Source: Aquibacillus halophilus
Lineage (GTDB): Bacteria; Bacillota; Bacilli; Bacillales; Amphibacillaceae
Assembly (NCBI RefSeq): GCF_009649745.1
Contig: NZ_WJNG01000005.1
Location: 186,001-250,000 of the forward strand
Length of the DNA stretch: 64,000 nucleotides
Direction of reading: 5' to 3'
Made by a program: the position numbers and the translations under genes
The notes under the pieces: generated by a model
Databases searched by the model: none
The model's input: the letters and a program-made list of their open reading frames with translations, nothing else
What the model was told of the DNA's origin: nothing
Part shown: one piece after another, positions 43,774 to 54,275 of the stretch
How the letters are laid out: every line of letters starts with the position of its first letter
How positions within the stretch are numbered: the first letter of the stretch is position 1

Positions 43774-45297
43774 TTAACTGTTAGTAGATTGATAGAAAGG
43801 ATTTTTGCTAACATCAATCCAATCACTTGTTTGTTCAAACAAACCTGCCATTTGGAATAAATGGTGTTCTTGACCCCGTGCAGCCATAAACTGAACTCCA
43901 CATGGTAGACCATTCGAAGTCTGATGTAGCGGAAGTGTCATTGCAGGTTGCCCTGTGAGATTAGCTAATTGTGTAAATGGTGTTCTTTCTAAACTTTGCT
44001 CAGTTAATCTCTCAACGAATCCGCCTTTACTTAATAGCTTTCCAAGCCCAAACGTACTAACGAACTTCACTAAGTTTTTTTCCATCGTACTAAGACCTAG
44101 TTCTCCAATACTTGCAGGTGGAAAAGCAGTAGTAGGAGTTATGTAAAAATCATAAGTGTGATGAAAAGATTCCATTAGATAAGACGCTTTGTCCCACTCT
44201 CTCAAACTTAAAACGAAGTCCTTCGCAGAAAGTGAGTTACCAAGCAACCCTAACAACCAGGTGGACGGCTCTACATCGGATTGCTTAACTTTACGTCCTA
44301 GTATCGATTCTAAAGCAGAAAATGTAGCACCTACTTCACCAAAGTACATAGAAATATAACTATTAGCTATTTTCCGTCCGTCAACTGGAGCCGTTTTCTC
44401 TTCAACATGATGTCCCATATCTTCTAATTGTTTTACAGCTTTCATTACTGCATCCTTACACTCCTGATCCACTTTTGTTCCTAAAGGTGAAATTAAAGAA
44501 TAAGCAATAGTTAACTTTTTACTGAAAGGTTTATCTACGTAATCTAGATATTTTTCTGAAAATGGTAGGGCTTGAAATGCTGCTGCTTTTTCACAAACAT
44601 TTAATTCATCAAGCATTGCCGCACTATCCCTAACCGTCCTTGTTAAGACATGATCTACGGATGCTCCCTGCCAAAGTCTCCCATAATTTGGTCCTACCGG
44701 TGTTCGACCTCTTGAGGGTTTTAGACCAAAAAGGCCACAATAAGCACCTGGAATTCTAATTGATCCTCCCCCATCATTTGCACCCGCTATTGCGACTACT
44801 CCGGTAGCAACAGAAACCGCTGAACCACCACTAGAACCTCCCGGAGTATATTCTGAGTCCCAGGGATTTCTAGTTGGACCATAAAACTCGGGTTCTGTTA
44901 TTCCCATTAAAGCGAACTCAGGAACATTCGTTTGTCCTAAAAATAATACCCCTGTATCTCTCATTCTTTTAACAAACGCAGTATCTTTACTTGCTTTATA
45001 ATTTATAAAAGCCTTGGATCCAGAAGTAATTGGTTCCCCCGCTATTTCTTGAGTAATATCCTTTAGAAATATAGGTACTCCCGGAAATTGTCTAGTGTAA
45101 TCAATATCCTTTATAGAATGTATTGCCTGTTCGTACATAACATTGATAACGGCATTAAGTTTTGGATTTATTTCCTCTAGTTTTTTGATAGAATCATCAA
45201 GAAGTTCTTTTGGATGGATTTCTTTTGTTTTGATCAACTCAGCCAAGCCTAAACCATCTAATTCTTCTAACCCTGTTAATCTTACTATGGTCATCAT
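43774..45297 (-). CDS. Amidase (amidase-signature family)
   Basis: 507 aa with the Ser-cisSer-Lys machinery: the lysine in PGVPIFLKDITQEI, the amidase signature TPGGSSGGSAVSVATG, and the catalytic serine in GANDGGGSIRIPGAYCG. A cytosolic C-N hydrolase; not GatA by context, as gatC and gatB are absent. Substrate unknown. First gene of a pair with the class V aminotransferase. The two starts MM are adjacent; GGTGGAT is the likely ribosome site. Confidence 0.88.
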   Translation of the reverse strand: MMTIVRLTGLEELDGLGLAELIKTKEIHPKELLDDSIKKLEEINPKLNAVINVMYEQAIHSIKDIDYTRQFPGVPIFLKDITQEIAGEPITSGSKAFINYKASKDTAFVKRMRDTGVLFLGQTNVPEFALMGITEPEFYGPTRNPWDSEYTPGGSSGGSAVSVATGVVAIAGANDGGGSIRIPGAYCGLFGLKPSRGRTPVGPNYGRLWQGASVDHVLTRTVRDSAAMLDELNVCEKAAAFQALPFSEKYLDYVDKPFSKKLTIAYSLISPLGTKVDQECKDAVMKAVKQLEDMGHHVEEKTAPVDGRKIANSYISMYFGEVGATFSALESILGRKVKQSDVEPSTWLLGLLGNSLSAKDFVLSLREWDKASYLMESFHHTYDFYITPTTAFPPASIGELGLSTMEKNLVKFVSTFGLGKLLSKGGFVERLTEQSLERTPFTQLANLTGQPAMTLPLHQTSNGLPCGVQFMAARGQEHHLFQMAGLFEQTSDWIDVSKNPFYQSTNS

Positions 45298-45464
45298 CCA
45301 CCTTCGATTTAGTGTATTTATATTATATTCAACATTTTTCCTTATTTTCCTTTGTAAGAAATAATTACCCTACTGCCAATTGAATTTTTCAATTAAAAGA
45401 TTACTAGTTAATGCGACAATTAATTGTGTTACTATATTATTATCATTTCAGGGGAGTTGAGCTA

Positions 45465-46211
45465 ATGGAGAACCTATTACAAGGAGAAAATGTTCATAGA
45501 TTTGAAGCGGCATATAACAGAATTCATAATAAATTGATAGATTTAGTCTATCCGACCAGAAGACACATACCATATGGTGAAGCATTGCATTCTGCAAAAA
45601 AACTCCATAACATTGTGAAGTACAACTATGACATCCTCCGCCAATTTGGACAGTTGCGAAACGCATTAGTTCATCGAAAAATAAGGAATGATTTTTATAT
45701 AGCGGAACCACATAATGAGATAGTAGAAGAGATTGAAAAAATTTGTGAGTTGTTATATATTCCACCCTTGGCGCTTTCAATTGCATCTCAGCCTGTTACA
45801 ACATACACAACAACTACACCTTTAAAAATAATATTGAACAAAATTAAGGATAAAGGATTTTCACAATTCCCAATTTATGATGAAAATGAATTTCAAGGCC
45901 TTTTAACTGAGGGTGGGATCGCTAATTGGCTTGCATGCAATATAATTAATAATTCCGTTTCATTAGACAACGTGACTGCGATTGATATACTAAAAAATGA
46001 AAAAAAGCATAATGTTAGATTCCTTAGTAAAGACTGTTCCATCTATGATTTAGAAGGTACGTTTGAAAAAAGCTTTGAAGAAAATTTAAAGTTGGAAGCG
46101 ATAATCATTACCCACTCTGGGTCTACAAAACAGAAACCAATTGGAATAGTTACTTCATGGGATTTAGTGAAAATTGACCATACAACGCTATCAATAGCGA
46201 GTCATGTATAA
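45465..46211 (+). CDS. HEPN-like domain fused to a CBS pair
   Basis: 248 aa from the ATG at 45465 (MENLLQGENVHRFEAAYNRI) after GGGGAG; the longer upstream frame is not needed. The N-terminal 100 residues are helical and contain LRQFGQLRNALVHRK: R65-N-A-L-V-H70 fits the R-x4-H motif of HEPN domains, many of which are RNases. The C-terminal half (about 105-245) reads as two CBS motifs (LKIILNKIKDKGFSQFPIYD, then KQKPIGIVTSWDLVKID), which typically bind adenine nucleotides. Possibly an ATP/AMP- or alarmone-gated RNase or regulator. A small membrane-protein gene follows at 48 bp. Confidence 0.72.
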   Translation: MENLLQGENVHRFEAAYNRIHNKLIDLVYPTRRHIPYGEALHSAKKLHNIVKYNYDILRQFGQLRNALVHRKIRNDFYIAEPHNEIVEEIEKICELLYIPPLALSIASQPVTTYTTTTPLKIILNKIKDKGFSQFPIYDENEFQGLLTEGGIANWLACNIINNSVSLDNVTAIDILKNEKKHNVRFLSKDCSIYDLEGTFEKSFEENLKLEAIIITHSGSTKQKPIGIVTSWDLVKIDHTTLSIASHV

Positions 46212-46258
46212 AATGTTGAAACTTCCATTATGGATTGCTAGAAAGGAAAGAAGATAGA

Positions 46259-46657
46259 ATGAGAGAAGTAATTCAACTGATAGCCGATCTTGTAAATGCA
46301 TGTCACGATATTCTTATCGTTGTTTTCCAAACACTTGGACTAGAATTAAACGATAAAAAACTTCACTTCTGGATAATGGGAGTCATTGGATTTATTACAT
46401 TTTTCGTTGTTTACTCGTTTTTCAAACTAATAGAAAAGATAAAAGGAAGTACAATTATTTTTTCATTTATCTATACTTTTACCTTAATGGTTGTTTTTGT
46501 ATTCGCCATTGAAATACAACAGGCTATTACCAATAGGGGAAATATGGAGTTTGCTGATGCTGCTATTGGTTTGTGGGGATTTATTGTGTTTTTTGCTATC
46601 TATGGACTTATAGCATTACTTTTACACTATCTGAAACGACTGAATAGTAAATCGTAA
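46259..46657 (+). CDS. Small membrane protein (132 aa) following the HEPN-CBS gene
   Basis: Starts at ATG 46259 (MREVIQLIADLVNACHDILI), with GAAAGGAAAG 8 nt upstream. Three helices: about 38-57, 66-86 and 103-125. The polar segment AIEIQQAITNRGNMEFADAA lies between the last two. Conserved-looking hypothetical protein of bacilli by recall, function unknown. Its position right behind the HEPN-CBS gene suggests a joint transcript; a membrane effector or anchor is speculation. Confidence 0.72.
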   Translation: MREVIQLIADLVNACHDILIVVFQTLGLELNDKKLHFWIMGVIGFITFFVVYSFFKLIEKIKGSTIIFSFIYTFTLMVVFVFAIEIQQAITNRGNMEFADAAIGLWGFIVFFAIYGLIALLLHYLKRLNSKS

Positions 46658-46794
46658 TTTTTGCTCATCAACATAAGTGTTGAATGCAGTCCATGTTTTC
46701 GACAATAAATTAGAATTATTGTCTGCTTTGAAAATTCTGTAAAAAGGCTAATAAACTTTAATAGACCTGTAAATAAATAAATTTTATTACAATA

Positions 46795-46834
46795 AAAACC
46801 CCGATTCCTAAATATAAAGGAATCAGGGGTTTTT
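46795..46834 (-). terminator. Terminator after the small glutamate synthase subunit
   Basis: AAAAACCCCGATTCCT and AGGAATC-GGGGTTTTT pair around AAATATA; A/T tracts on both sides make it bidirectional, serving also the convergent gene at 46657. Confidence 0.88.
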
Positions 46835-46837
46835 GAC

Positions 46838-48334
46838 TTAAACAGCTTCATAAGTTGGAAGTGTTGAGGTTCCCATCAAATATTTATCAACAGCGTGTGC
46901 TACTTCACGACCTTCGTTAATAGCCCAAACTATTAAGCTTTGACCTCTTCTTGAATCTCCAGCAGCAAACACACCTTCTACATTTGTAGAGAAGTCACCA
47001 TATTCAGCTTCTGCTCTACGATTGGCAATATTCACGCCAAATTGCTTTAAGACAGGCTGCTCTGGCCCTTCAAATCCAATAGCAATTAAAACAAGTTGAG
47101 CAGGCCAAGCTTTTTCTGTACCTGGAATTTCTTCATATACAAACATACCGTTTTCATCTCTAGTCTTTTTCATTTCAACAGTATGCAACTCTTTTAGATT
47201 TCCATTGTCATCCGCTACAAATTTCTTTGTTTGAATTGAATATTGACGTATATCTTCACCAAATTTTGCCTTCGCTTCTTTATGCGCATAATCAAGACTA
47301 AATACTTGCGGATACTCAGGCCAAGCATTTTCAGCTGAACGAGCTAACGGTAACTGAGGGTGCTTACCAAATTGAACGATACTATTCGCCTCTTGTCGTA
47401 ATGCAGTAGCAATACAGTCCGCGCCAGTATCTCCACCACCAATGACGATAACATCTTTCCCTTTTGCATCAATGTAGTTGCCATCTTCGAAGTTAGAATC
47501 TAGCAAACTCTTGGTAGTCGATGCTAAATAATTCATCGCAAAATCAACACCTTTAGATTTGCGACCTTCAATTACTAAGTCTCTTTGTTTTTGAGCTCCT
47601 GTACATAAAATAACAGAATCATATTTTTGCTTTAATTCCTCAGGAGTTATATCTTTTCCTACCTCAGTGTTTACTATAAACTCAACACCTTCTTGTTCTA
47701 AAAGGCGAATACGACGTTCTACAACATCTTTTTCAAGCTTCATATTAGGAATACCATACATTAGTAATCCACCAGCGCGATCATCGCGTTCAAATACTGT
47801 TACTAAATGACCTGCTTGATTTAATTGATCAGCGCTTGCTAAACCAGCCGGTCCAGAACCGACAATTGCAACTTTCTTACCTGTTCTTTGCTCTGGTATT
47901 CGTGGTGATATCCAACCATTTTCAAAGCCTTTATCGATAATTGCTTGTTCAATATCCTTGATGGCAACCGAAGGATCTGAAATAGCCACTGTACAAGAGC
48001 CTTCACAAGGTGCTGGACAAACACGTCCAGTAAATTCAGGGAAGTTATTCGTTTTCGTTAATCGTTCTAGCGCTTCTTTCCACTGGCCACGATAAACTAA
48101 ATCATTCCACTCTGGAATTAAATTATATACTGGACATCCTGATGTCGCCCCACTAATTTCCATACCAATATGACAGAAAGGGGTGCCACAATCCATGCAG
48201 CGCGCTCCTTGTCTACTCATCACTTCATCAGAGAAAGGAGCAGAATATTCTTTCCAGTCTTTTAAGCGTTCTACAGGATCACGTTGTTCTGCTTCCTCGC
48301 GCTTAATTTCCATAAAACCCGTTGCTTTTCCCAT
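46838..48334 (-). CDS. gltB: Glutamate synthase (NADPH) small subunit
   Basis: 498-aa flavoprotein passing electrons from NADPH to the large subunit (gltB in B. subtilis naming, gltD in E. coli). The N-terminal Fe-S region has CMDCGTPFCHIG, SGCPVYNLIPEW and CPAPCEGSCTVAI cysteine clusters. Then come FAD (VAIVGSGPAGLASADQL) and NADPH (DVIVIGGGDTGADCI) dinucleotide folds and VEGVFAAGDSRRGQSLIVWAI. 15 bp behind the large-subunit gene, closed by a strong terminator. Confidence 0.96.
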   Translation of the reverse strand: MGKATGFMEIKREEAEQRDPVERLKDWKEYSAPFSDEVMSRQGARCMDCGTPFCHIGMEISGATSGCPVYNLIPEWNDLVYRGQWKEALERLTKTNNFPEFTGRVCPAPCEGSCTVAISDPSVAIKDIEQAIIDKGFENGWISPRIPEQRTGKKVAIVGSGPAGLASADQLNQAGHLVTVFERDDRAGGLLMYGIPNMKLEKDVVERRIRLLEQEGVEFIVNTEVGKDITPEELKQKYDSVILCTGAQKQRDLVIEGRKSKGVDFAMNYLASTTKSLLDSNFEDGNYIDAKGKDVIVIGGGDTGADCIATALRQEANSIVQFGKHPQLPLARSAENAWPEYPQVFSLDYAHKEAKAKFGEDIRQYSIQTKKFVADDNGNLKELHTVEMKKTRDENGMFVYEEIPGTEKAWPAQLVLIAIGFEGPEQPVLKQFGVNIANRRAEAEYGDFSTNVEGVFAAGDSRRGQSLIVWAINEGREVAHAVDKYLMGTSTLPTYEAV

Positions 48335-48349
48335 ATTCCTCTCTCCTTT

Positions 48350-51300
48350 CTACTGTTTTACTACTACCTTTTCATTCTTCTGTTCTGTTTCTACTTTGCC
48401 TTCATTTTTGGCCAGAAATGCACTCATTTTGGCTTCGTCATCGGATTGTCCTAAGTTTTTGAATGATTGAATTTCATCAAGCATTAATTGATAGTCTTTT
48501 GGAACAACCTTAACAAAATTTTCAATAGAAACATCCCAGTTGTCCAATATGGCTGCAGCTTTACTACTATTCGTATATTCAAACTGTTTTTGAATCATTT
48601 GTTTTATATCATTTATTTCTTGTGAGTCTGTTAAACTTTCAAAATCGACCATTTCCTTATTAGTTAGATATTTAAATTTATCTTTATCTTCCGCATATAC
48701 ATAAGCAATACCACCAGACATACCCGCAGCAAAGTTTTTACCTACTTCACCAAGTACGACTACACGACCACCAGTCATATATTCACAACCATGGTCACCA
48801 ATACCTTCAACAACTACATCAATACCACTATTTCTAACAGCAAATCGTTCTCCAGCACATCCATTGATGTATGCTTCTCCACTTGTAGCACCGTAAAAAG
48901 CTACGTTACCGATAATAACATTTTTACTAGGGTAAATAGTTGATTCTTTAGGAGATGAGACAACTATTTTACCACCTGATAATCCTTTACCCGTATAATC
49001 ATTGGCATCACCAGTTAACACCATGGACATACCTTTTGGAATAAAGGCACCAAAGCTTTGGCCGGCTGAACCATTAAATCTCAAGGTTATCGTATCTTCA
49101 GGTAACCCTTCTTCACCATATTTTTTAGAAATTTCACTACCTACAATCGTTCCTGTTACACGATTAATATTTCTAATTGAGTAAGATAGGTCTACTTTTT
49201 CTTGTGTTTCGATGGCGGAAGCTACTGCTGGTAATATCTTTGTAATATCAAGTGACTGGTCAATCTTATGATCCTGTGGTGTTCTGAAGGTTCGTGGTCC
49301 TTCTTGTTGATACAATAAAGTAGATAGATCTAAATCTTTTGCTTTCCAATGCGCTTTTGCTCTATCGCTTATACCTAAGACATCCGTGCGACCTACCATC
49401 TCATCAACAGTCTTAAATCCAAGCTGTGCCATAATTTCTCTCAACTCTTCTGCAACAAAACGCATGTAGTTAACTACATGATCTGGGTCACCAGTGAATT
49501 TCTTCCGAAGTTCAGGGTTTTGGGTTGCAACCCCGACTGGACAAGTATCTAAGTGACATACTCTCATCATTACACAACCAAGTACAACTAACGGAGCTGT
49601 TGCAAAACCAAATTCTTCGGCTCCCAATAATGCAGCCATCGCAACGTCTTTTCCAGTTAACAATTTACCGTCAGTCTCTAAAACTACTCGTTCACGTAAA
49701 CCGTTTAGCATCAGCGTCTGATGTGCCTCTGCCAAGCCTAATTCCCAAGGAAGTCCTGTATGCTTAATACTAGTTTTAGGTGACGCTCCTGTCCCACCAT
49801 CATAGCCGACAACGGATATAACGTCTGCACTACCCTTAGCAACACCAGATGCAATCGTACCTACACCTGCTTTAGCAACTAATTTAACGCTTATACGAGC
49901 ATCTCGATTAGCATTCTTCAAATCATGGATTAATTGTGCTAAGTCCTCAATAGAGTAAATATCATGGTGAGGTGGTGGTGAAATTAAGTCCACACCAGGA
50001 GTTGAACCACGAACATTAGCTACCCATGGATAAACTTTTTTACCAGGTAATTGTCCACCCTCACCGGGTTTAGCACCTTGAGCCATTTTAATTTGTAATT
50101 CATTTGCATTTACAAGGTAATGACTTTTCACCCCAAAACGACCTGAGGCAATTTGTTTAATTGCGCTATTTCGGCTATCGCCATTCTCATCAACGATATA
50201 ACGGTTTGGATTTTCTCCACCTTCTCCGCTATTACTCTTACCACCTAAGCGATTCATAGCAATTGCCAATGACTCATGTGCCTCTTGACTTAAAGAACCA
50301 AATGACATGGCACCTGTTTTAAACCTCTTAACAATCGTATCAACAGATTCAACCTCGTCAATAGAAATAGATTTATTAGATTTAAAAGAAAATAAGTTAC
50401 GTAAGAATCCTAACCTCTCTTGATCAGCTGATTTTGAGAAATCCTTGAAAAGGTTATAATCACCGCGACGACAAGCCCATTGTAGGGTATGAATTGTTTT
50501 AGGATTAAACGCGTGATGTTCCCCAGTTTTTCTCCATTGGAAGTCACTTCCTGCTTCGAGGGTCTGATCTATAGACTTTTCATAACCTGAGTGATGACGT
50601 AAAGTGGTTTCTTTAGCAATTGTATCTAAACCGATGCCGTCAATTTGAGAAGCCGTCCCAGTGAAATATTCATTTATTACTTCTTTACTAATACCAACCG
50701 CCTCAAAAATTTGAGCTCCGCGGTAACTCTGGACTGTTGAAATACCCATTTTTGACATTACTTTAACTACACCTTCAGTAACACCATCAATGTATTTATT
50801 TATTGCCTCATCATAAGAAACAGTTAGATTTCCTTGTTCAATTTCATGTCTATACGTTTCAAACGCAAGATATGGCGTGATTGCACATGCACCATAACCT
50901 AGTAATGCAGCGAAGTGGTGTACTTCTCTTGTCTCACCAGTTTCAACTAGGAGACTAATTTTTGTTCTTTTACCATTACGAACAAGGTGCTGATGTAAAC
51001 CACTAACAGCTAACAATACTGGAATAGCTTTGTTTTCTTCATCCATATCTCTGTCCGAAAGAATAAGCAGGTTTGCACCCTCATTGATTGCCTGGTCTGC
51101 TTCCTTAAACACTTGGTCTAAACCAGCTTTTAAATCATTAGTAAATAACGACTTGATTGTCTTACTTGTAAATCCACTATATTTATTTTCTTTAATTGCT
51201 TTAAGTTGTCGATTTGATAAAACAGGTGTTTCTAATTGAATTCGTTGACAGTTTTCGTTATTCGGGTGAAGCATATTACCTTCTGGTCCTAATAGTGTCA

Positions 51301-52906
51301 TTGTTGATGTCACTATCTGCTCACGATAAGCATCTATAGGCGGATTTGTTACTTGTGCAAACAACTGTTTGAAATAATTAAAAAGTGTTTGTGGAAGATC
51401 AGATAATACTGCTAATGGTACATCACTACCCATTGCGCCGATTGGATCTTTTCCTTCAGTAACAATTGGTAAAAGATACTTGTGGATATCCTCATACGTA
51501 TAACCAAATGCTTTTTGTCTGGTAAAAAGATTAGTAACCTCTTCTTCCGCATCTTGAGAATGGTCTTCAAGCTTTACTAATTTATCATCTAACCACTCTT
51601 TGTATGGTTCTGCAGTTGCAATTTCCCGCTTTATTTCCTCGTCTGAAATGATGCGACCTTCTTCTAGATCAACAAGAAGCATTTTTCCAGGACTTAAGCG
51701 ATCTTTATATAATATATTTTCTTCCTCTACATCAATTACGCCTACTTCAGAGGAATAAATAATATAATCATCCTTAGTTACATAATACCTGGCAGGACGA
51801 AGACCATTTCGATCTAATATCGCTCCAATTTGCTTACCGTCTGTAAAAGTAATTGAAGTTGGGCCATCCCACTGTTCCATTAAACAGCTATGGTATTCGT
51901 AAAAAGCTTTTTTCTCTTTAGAAATGTGTGGATTCTTCTTCCAAGGTTCAGGAATTAACATCATAGCAGCATGAGCTGGTTTACGACCTGCTAATGTAAA
52001 GAATTCCAATGCATTATCTAAAACGGAAGAATCACTTCCATCGGGATTTAGTATCGGAAGAACTTTCGGTAAATCCTCACCAAAAGCTTCTGAGGCAAAT
52101 TGTTGTTCACGAGCCTTCATCCAATTAACATTACCTCTCATTGTGTTGATTTCACCATTGTGGATGAGATAACGATTGGGATGGGCTCTCTCCCAACTCG
52201 GGAATGTATTTGTACTAAAACGAGAGTGTACTAGTGAGAATGCAGAGACAAAATCTTCATCTTGAAGATCAGAATAGAATTCATCTACTTGTTTAGGAGT
52301 TAATAAACCCTTGTAAACTATTGTTCTATTAGAAAGACTTGAAAAATAGAAACGCATACCTCGCTCATTAGCCCAGTTCTCTCCTTGCTTACGAATTATA
52401 TATAATTTTCTCTCAAAAGCTAATTCGTCCTTTAATTCTGAGTTAGCTCCAATGAAAACTTGACGAACGATCGGACAGCTTTCTTGTGCTTTAGTTCCCA
52501 ATGTATCAGTATTAACAGGAACAGTTCTCCAGCCTAAAAGCTTCTGTCCTTCTTTTTCAATTAATGTATTTAAATGATTTTCAATCTCATCTCTTTCCTT
52601 ATCATCTTGAGAAAAGAAAACCATTCCTACCCCATATTGCCCTTTTTCTGGTAAATTTAACTCAGGGCTCACTTTACGAAAATAGCTGTCTGGTATTTGA
52701 ACCATTAAGCCTGCTCCGTCTCCTGTATTTGGATCACTACCTTGGCCACCCCGATGATCTAATTGGCAAAGCATTTCTAACCCTTTTTTGACAATGTCAT
52801 GTGTAGCCAATCCTTTGATATGAGCATATAGACCAATTCCACATGCATCATGTTCAAATTCAGGGTTGTATAGACCTTGTGCCTTAGGCATTTGATTGTA
52901 ACTCAT
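48350..52906 (-). CDS. gltA: Glutamate synthase (NADPH) large subunit
   Basis: 1518 aa. A short propeptide precedes the catalytic Cys22 in [15 protein letters not shown] (class II glutamine amidotransferase). Then come a central domain, the FMN/3Fe-4S synthase domain ([51 protein letters not shown] with the cluster cysteines) and the C-terminal beta-helix ([36 protein letters not shown]). Converts glutamine plus 2-oxoglutarate to two glutamates. A GltC-type site lies in the divergent promoter region. Confidence 0.98.
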   Translation of the reverse strand: MSYNQMPKAQGLYNPEFEHDACGIGLYAHIKGLATHDIVKKGLEMLCQLDHRGGQGSDPNTGDGAGLMVQIPDSYFRKVSPELNLPEKGQYGVGMVFFSQDDKERDEIENHLNTLIEKEGQKLLGWRTVPVNTDTLGTKAQESCPIVRQVFIGANSELKDELAFERKLYIIRKQGENWANERGMRFYFSSLSNRTIVYKGLLTPKQVDEFYSDLQDEDFVSAFSLVHSRFSTNTFPSWERAHPNRYLIHNGEINTMRGNVNWMKAREQQFASEAFGEDLPKVLPILNPDGSDSSVLDNALEFFTLAGRKPAHAAMMLIPEPWKKNPHISKEKKAFYEYHSCLMEQWDGPTSITFTDGKQIGAILDRNGLRPARYYVTKDDYIIYSSEVGVIDVEEENILYKDRLSPGKMLLVDLEEGRIISDEEIKREIATAEPYKEWLDDKLVKLEDHSQDAEEEVTNLFTRQKAFGYTYEDIHKYLLPIVTEGKDPIGAMGSDVPLAVLSDLPQTLFNYFKQLFAQVTNPPIDAYREQIVTSTMTLLGPEGNMLHPNNENCQRIQLETPVLSNRQLKAIKENKYSGFTSKTIKSLFTNDLKAGLDQVFKEADQAINEGANLLILSDRDMDEENKAIPVLLAVSGLHQHLVRNGKRTKISLLVETGETREVHHFAALLGYGACAITPYLAFETYRHEIEQGNLTVSYDEAINKYIDGVTEGVVKVMSKMGISTVQSYRGAQIFEAVGISKEVINEYFTGTASQIDGIGLDTIAKETTLRHHSGYEKSIDQTLEAGSDFQWRKTGEHHAFNPKTIHTLQWACRRGDYNLFKDFSKSADQERLGFLRNLFSFKSNKSISIDEVESVDTIVKRFKTGAMSFGSLSQEAHESLAIAMNRLGGKSNSGEGGENPNRYIVDENGDSRNSAIKQIASGRFGVKSHYLVNANELQIKMAQGAKPGEGGQLPGKKVYPWVANVRGSTPGVDLISPPPHHDIYSIEDLAQLIHDLKNANRDARISVKLVAKAGVGTIASGVAKGSADVISVVGYDGGTGASPKTSIKHTGLPWELGLAEAHQTLMLNGLRERVVLETDGKLLTGKDVAMAALLGAEEFGFATAPLVVLGCVMMRVCHLDTCPVGVATQNPELRKKFTGDPDHVVNYMRFVAEELREIMAQLGFKTVDEMVGRTDVLGISDRAKAHWKAKDLDLSTLLYQQEGPRTFRTPQDHKIDQSLDITKILPAVASAIETQEKVDLSYSIRNINRVTGTIVGSEISKKYGEEGLPEDTITLRFNGSAGQSFGAFIPKGMSMVLTGDANDYTGKGLSGGKIVVSSPKESTIYPSKNVIIGNVAFYGATSGEAYINGCAGERFAVRNSGIDVVVEGIGDHGCEYMTGGRVVVLGEVGKNFAAGMSGGIAYVYAEDKDKFKYLTNKEMVDFESLTDSQEINDIKQMIQKQFEYTNSSKAAAILDNWDVSIENFVKVVPKDYQLMLDEIQSFKNLGQSDDEAKMSAFLAKNEGKVETEQKNEKVVVKQ

Positions 52907-53010
52907 ATTATGCGCCCCCGTTTATCCGTTTATCTAATCCTTTTAAGGTGTCTTATTTCTATTGTAGGTTTTATTATTCATCCAAACAATATATAATATA
53001 GATTAAAACC

Positions 53011-53025
53011 ATCTCATTGCGAGAT
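53011..53025. promoter_or_regulatory. GltC binding site (LysR T-N11-A dyad)
   Basis: ATCTCATTGCGAGAT is a dyad with T-N11-A form. It closely matches the box I sequence recognised by GltC between gltAB and gltC in B. subtilis (ATCTCA...TGAGAT as recalled). It lies 105 bp from the gltA start and 21 bp before the gltC ATG, allowing activation of gltAB and autorepression. TATAAT-like sequence at 52992-52997. Confidence 0.75.
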
Positions 53026-53045
53026 TGATAGAAGGTTGTGACTAT

Positions 53046-53948
53046 ATGGAATTAAGACAATTACGTTATTTTATGGAAGTTGCCGAGCGAGAACACGTTT
53101 CTGAAGCTGCAGCTAATCTTCATGTTGCACAGTCTGCTATCAGCAGACAAATTGCAAACTTAGAAGCTGAGCTTGGTGTCTCTTTATTTGAAAGAGAAGG
53201 AAGAAATATAAAACTCACACAAATCGGTAAAGTGTTTCTTACTCATACAAAAACAGCAATGAAAGCAATAGATCATGCAAAAAAACAGATAGATGAGCAC
53301 TTAGATCCTGAACAAGGCTCAATAAAAATTGGGTTTCCTACTAGTCTAGCTAGTCATTTACTACCAACTGTCATATCGGAGTTCAAAGGATTATACCCTA
53401 ACATTGCTTTTCAATTACGTCAGGGGTCTTACAACTTTTTGATTGAATCAGTAAAAAATCGCGAGATCGACATTGCATTTCTTGGTCCAGTTCCAACAGA
53501 TATATCTGATATTAACACTCACATTTTGTTCACTGAAAGTCTATATGCATTGTTACCAGCTTCACATCCATTGGCAAATCAAAGTAGTATAAATCTTAGT
53601 GATTTAAAAAATGATGCTTTTATTCTATTTCCAAAACAATATATTCTTCATAAACTAGTCGTTGATGGATGTAAACGAGCCGGATTTTCACCTATGGTCT
53701 CTTCAGAGGGAGAAGACTTAGATGCGATTAAAGGGCTAGTTTCTGCAGGAATTGGAGTCACACTTTTACCAGAGAGCACTTTTTATGATGCAACCCCACG
53801 TTTCACTAAGAAAATAGCAATCGATTTACCACAAATCAGAAGATCAGTTGGTATCATTACCCCTAAAAACCGAGAATTAGCACCATCTGAAAAAGTTTTT
53901 TATCAGTTTGTTAAGGACTTTTTCGCCAGACTTCAGCAATTCCAGTAA
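53046..53948 (+). CDS. gltC: LysR-family activator of glutamate synthase
   Basis: 300 aa from the ATG at 53046 (MELRQLRYFMEVAEREHVSE); earlier in-frame starts overlap the operator. The N-terminal winged helix-turn-helix has AAANLHVAQSAISRQIANLEAELGVSLFEREG, followed by the periplasmic-binding-like effector domain. In B. subtilis GltC senses 2-oxoglutarate and glutamate; divergent position next to gltA and the dyad operator support the same role here. Confidence 0.92.
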   Translation: MELRQLRYFMEVAEREHVSEAAANLHVAQSAISRQIANLEAELGVSLFEREGRNIKLTQIGKVFLTHTKTAMKAIDHAKKQIDEHLDPEQGSIKIGFPTSLASHLLPTVISEFKGLYPNIAFQLRQGSYNFLIESVKNREIDIAFLGPVPTDISDINTHILFTESLYALLPASHPLANQSSINLSDLKNDAFILFPKQYILHKLVVDGCKRAGFSPMVSSEGEDLDAIKGLVSAGIGVTLLPESTFYDATPRFTKKIAIDLPQIRRSVGIITPKNRELAPSEKVFYQFVKDFFARLQQFQ

Positions 53949-54002
53949 CAGAAACATGTACTCAAATTATAAGCCATACCTAAATACGAATTACCCAATA
54001 AA

Positions 54003-54050
54003 GAAAGCCTGATACTGTTGTGAATTTAGCTACAGAATCAGGCTTTCACT
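54003..54050 (+). terminator. Terminator after gltC (shared with sspL)
   Basis: GAAAGCCTGAT and ATCAGGCTTTC form an 11-bp stem with a long loop, ending in TTCACTTAATT. Confidence 0.7.
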
Positions 54051-54061
54051 TAATTATGCAA

Positions 54062-54202
54062 TCATCTTTTGGTATTTGTTTTTTTTGCACGCTGTTCCAA
54101 TTGAGATTTTGGTCGTTGGTCAGCGTCATCCTCTGTTAGACCTTGAGGGTTAACACTAGTATTAACTCTGTTTTGACTTCTGTTATTTTTTTTCTCACTC
54201 AT
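54062..54202 (-). CDS. sspL: Small acid-soluble spore protein L
   Basis: 46 aa, too short for most gene finders: MSEKKNNRSQNRVNTSVNPQ, then GLTEDDADQRPKSQLEQRAK, then KTNTKR. It ends like B. subtilis SspL (PKTELEERAKKSNTKR by recall) and shares the NPQG segment. Hydrophilic, no Cys. Strong GGAGGTGTTTG ribosome site. A minor SASP made in the forespore; adjacency to ypcP agrees with Bacillus gene order as far as I recall. Supports a spore-forming host. Confidence 0.85.
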   Translation of the reverse strand: MSEKKNNRSQNRVNTSVNPQGLTEDDADQRPKSQLEQRAKKTNTKR

Positions 54203-54275
54203 CACAAACACCTCCGACTTCTAGTGTTTTCAAGCAAGAAAGTTCTTATCCATATGAGGATAAAAATAATCTCAT

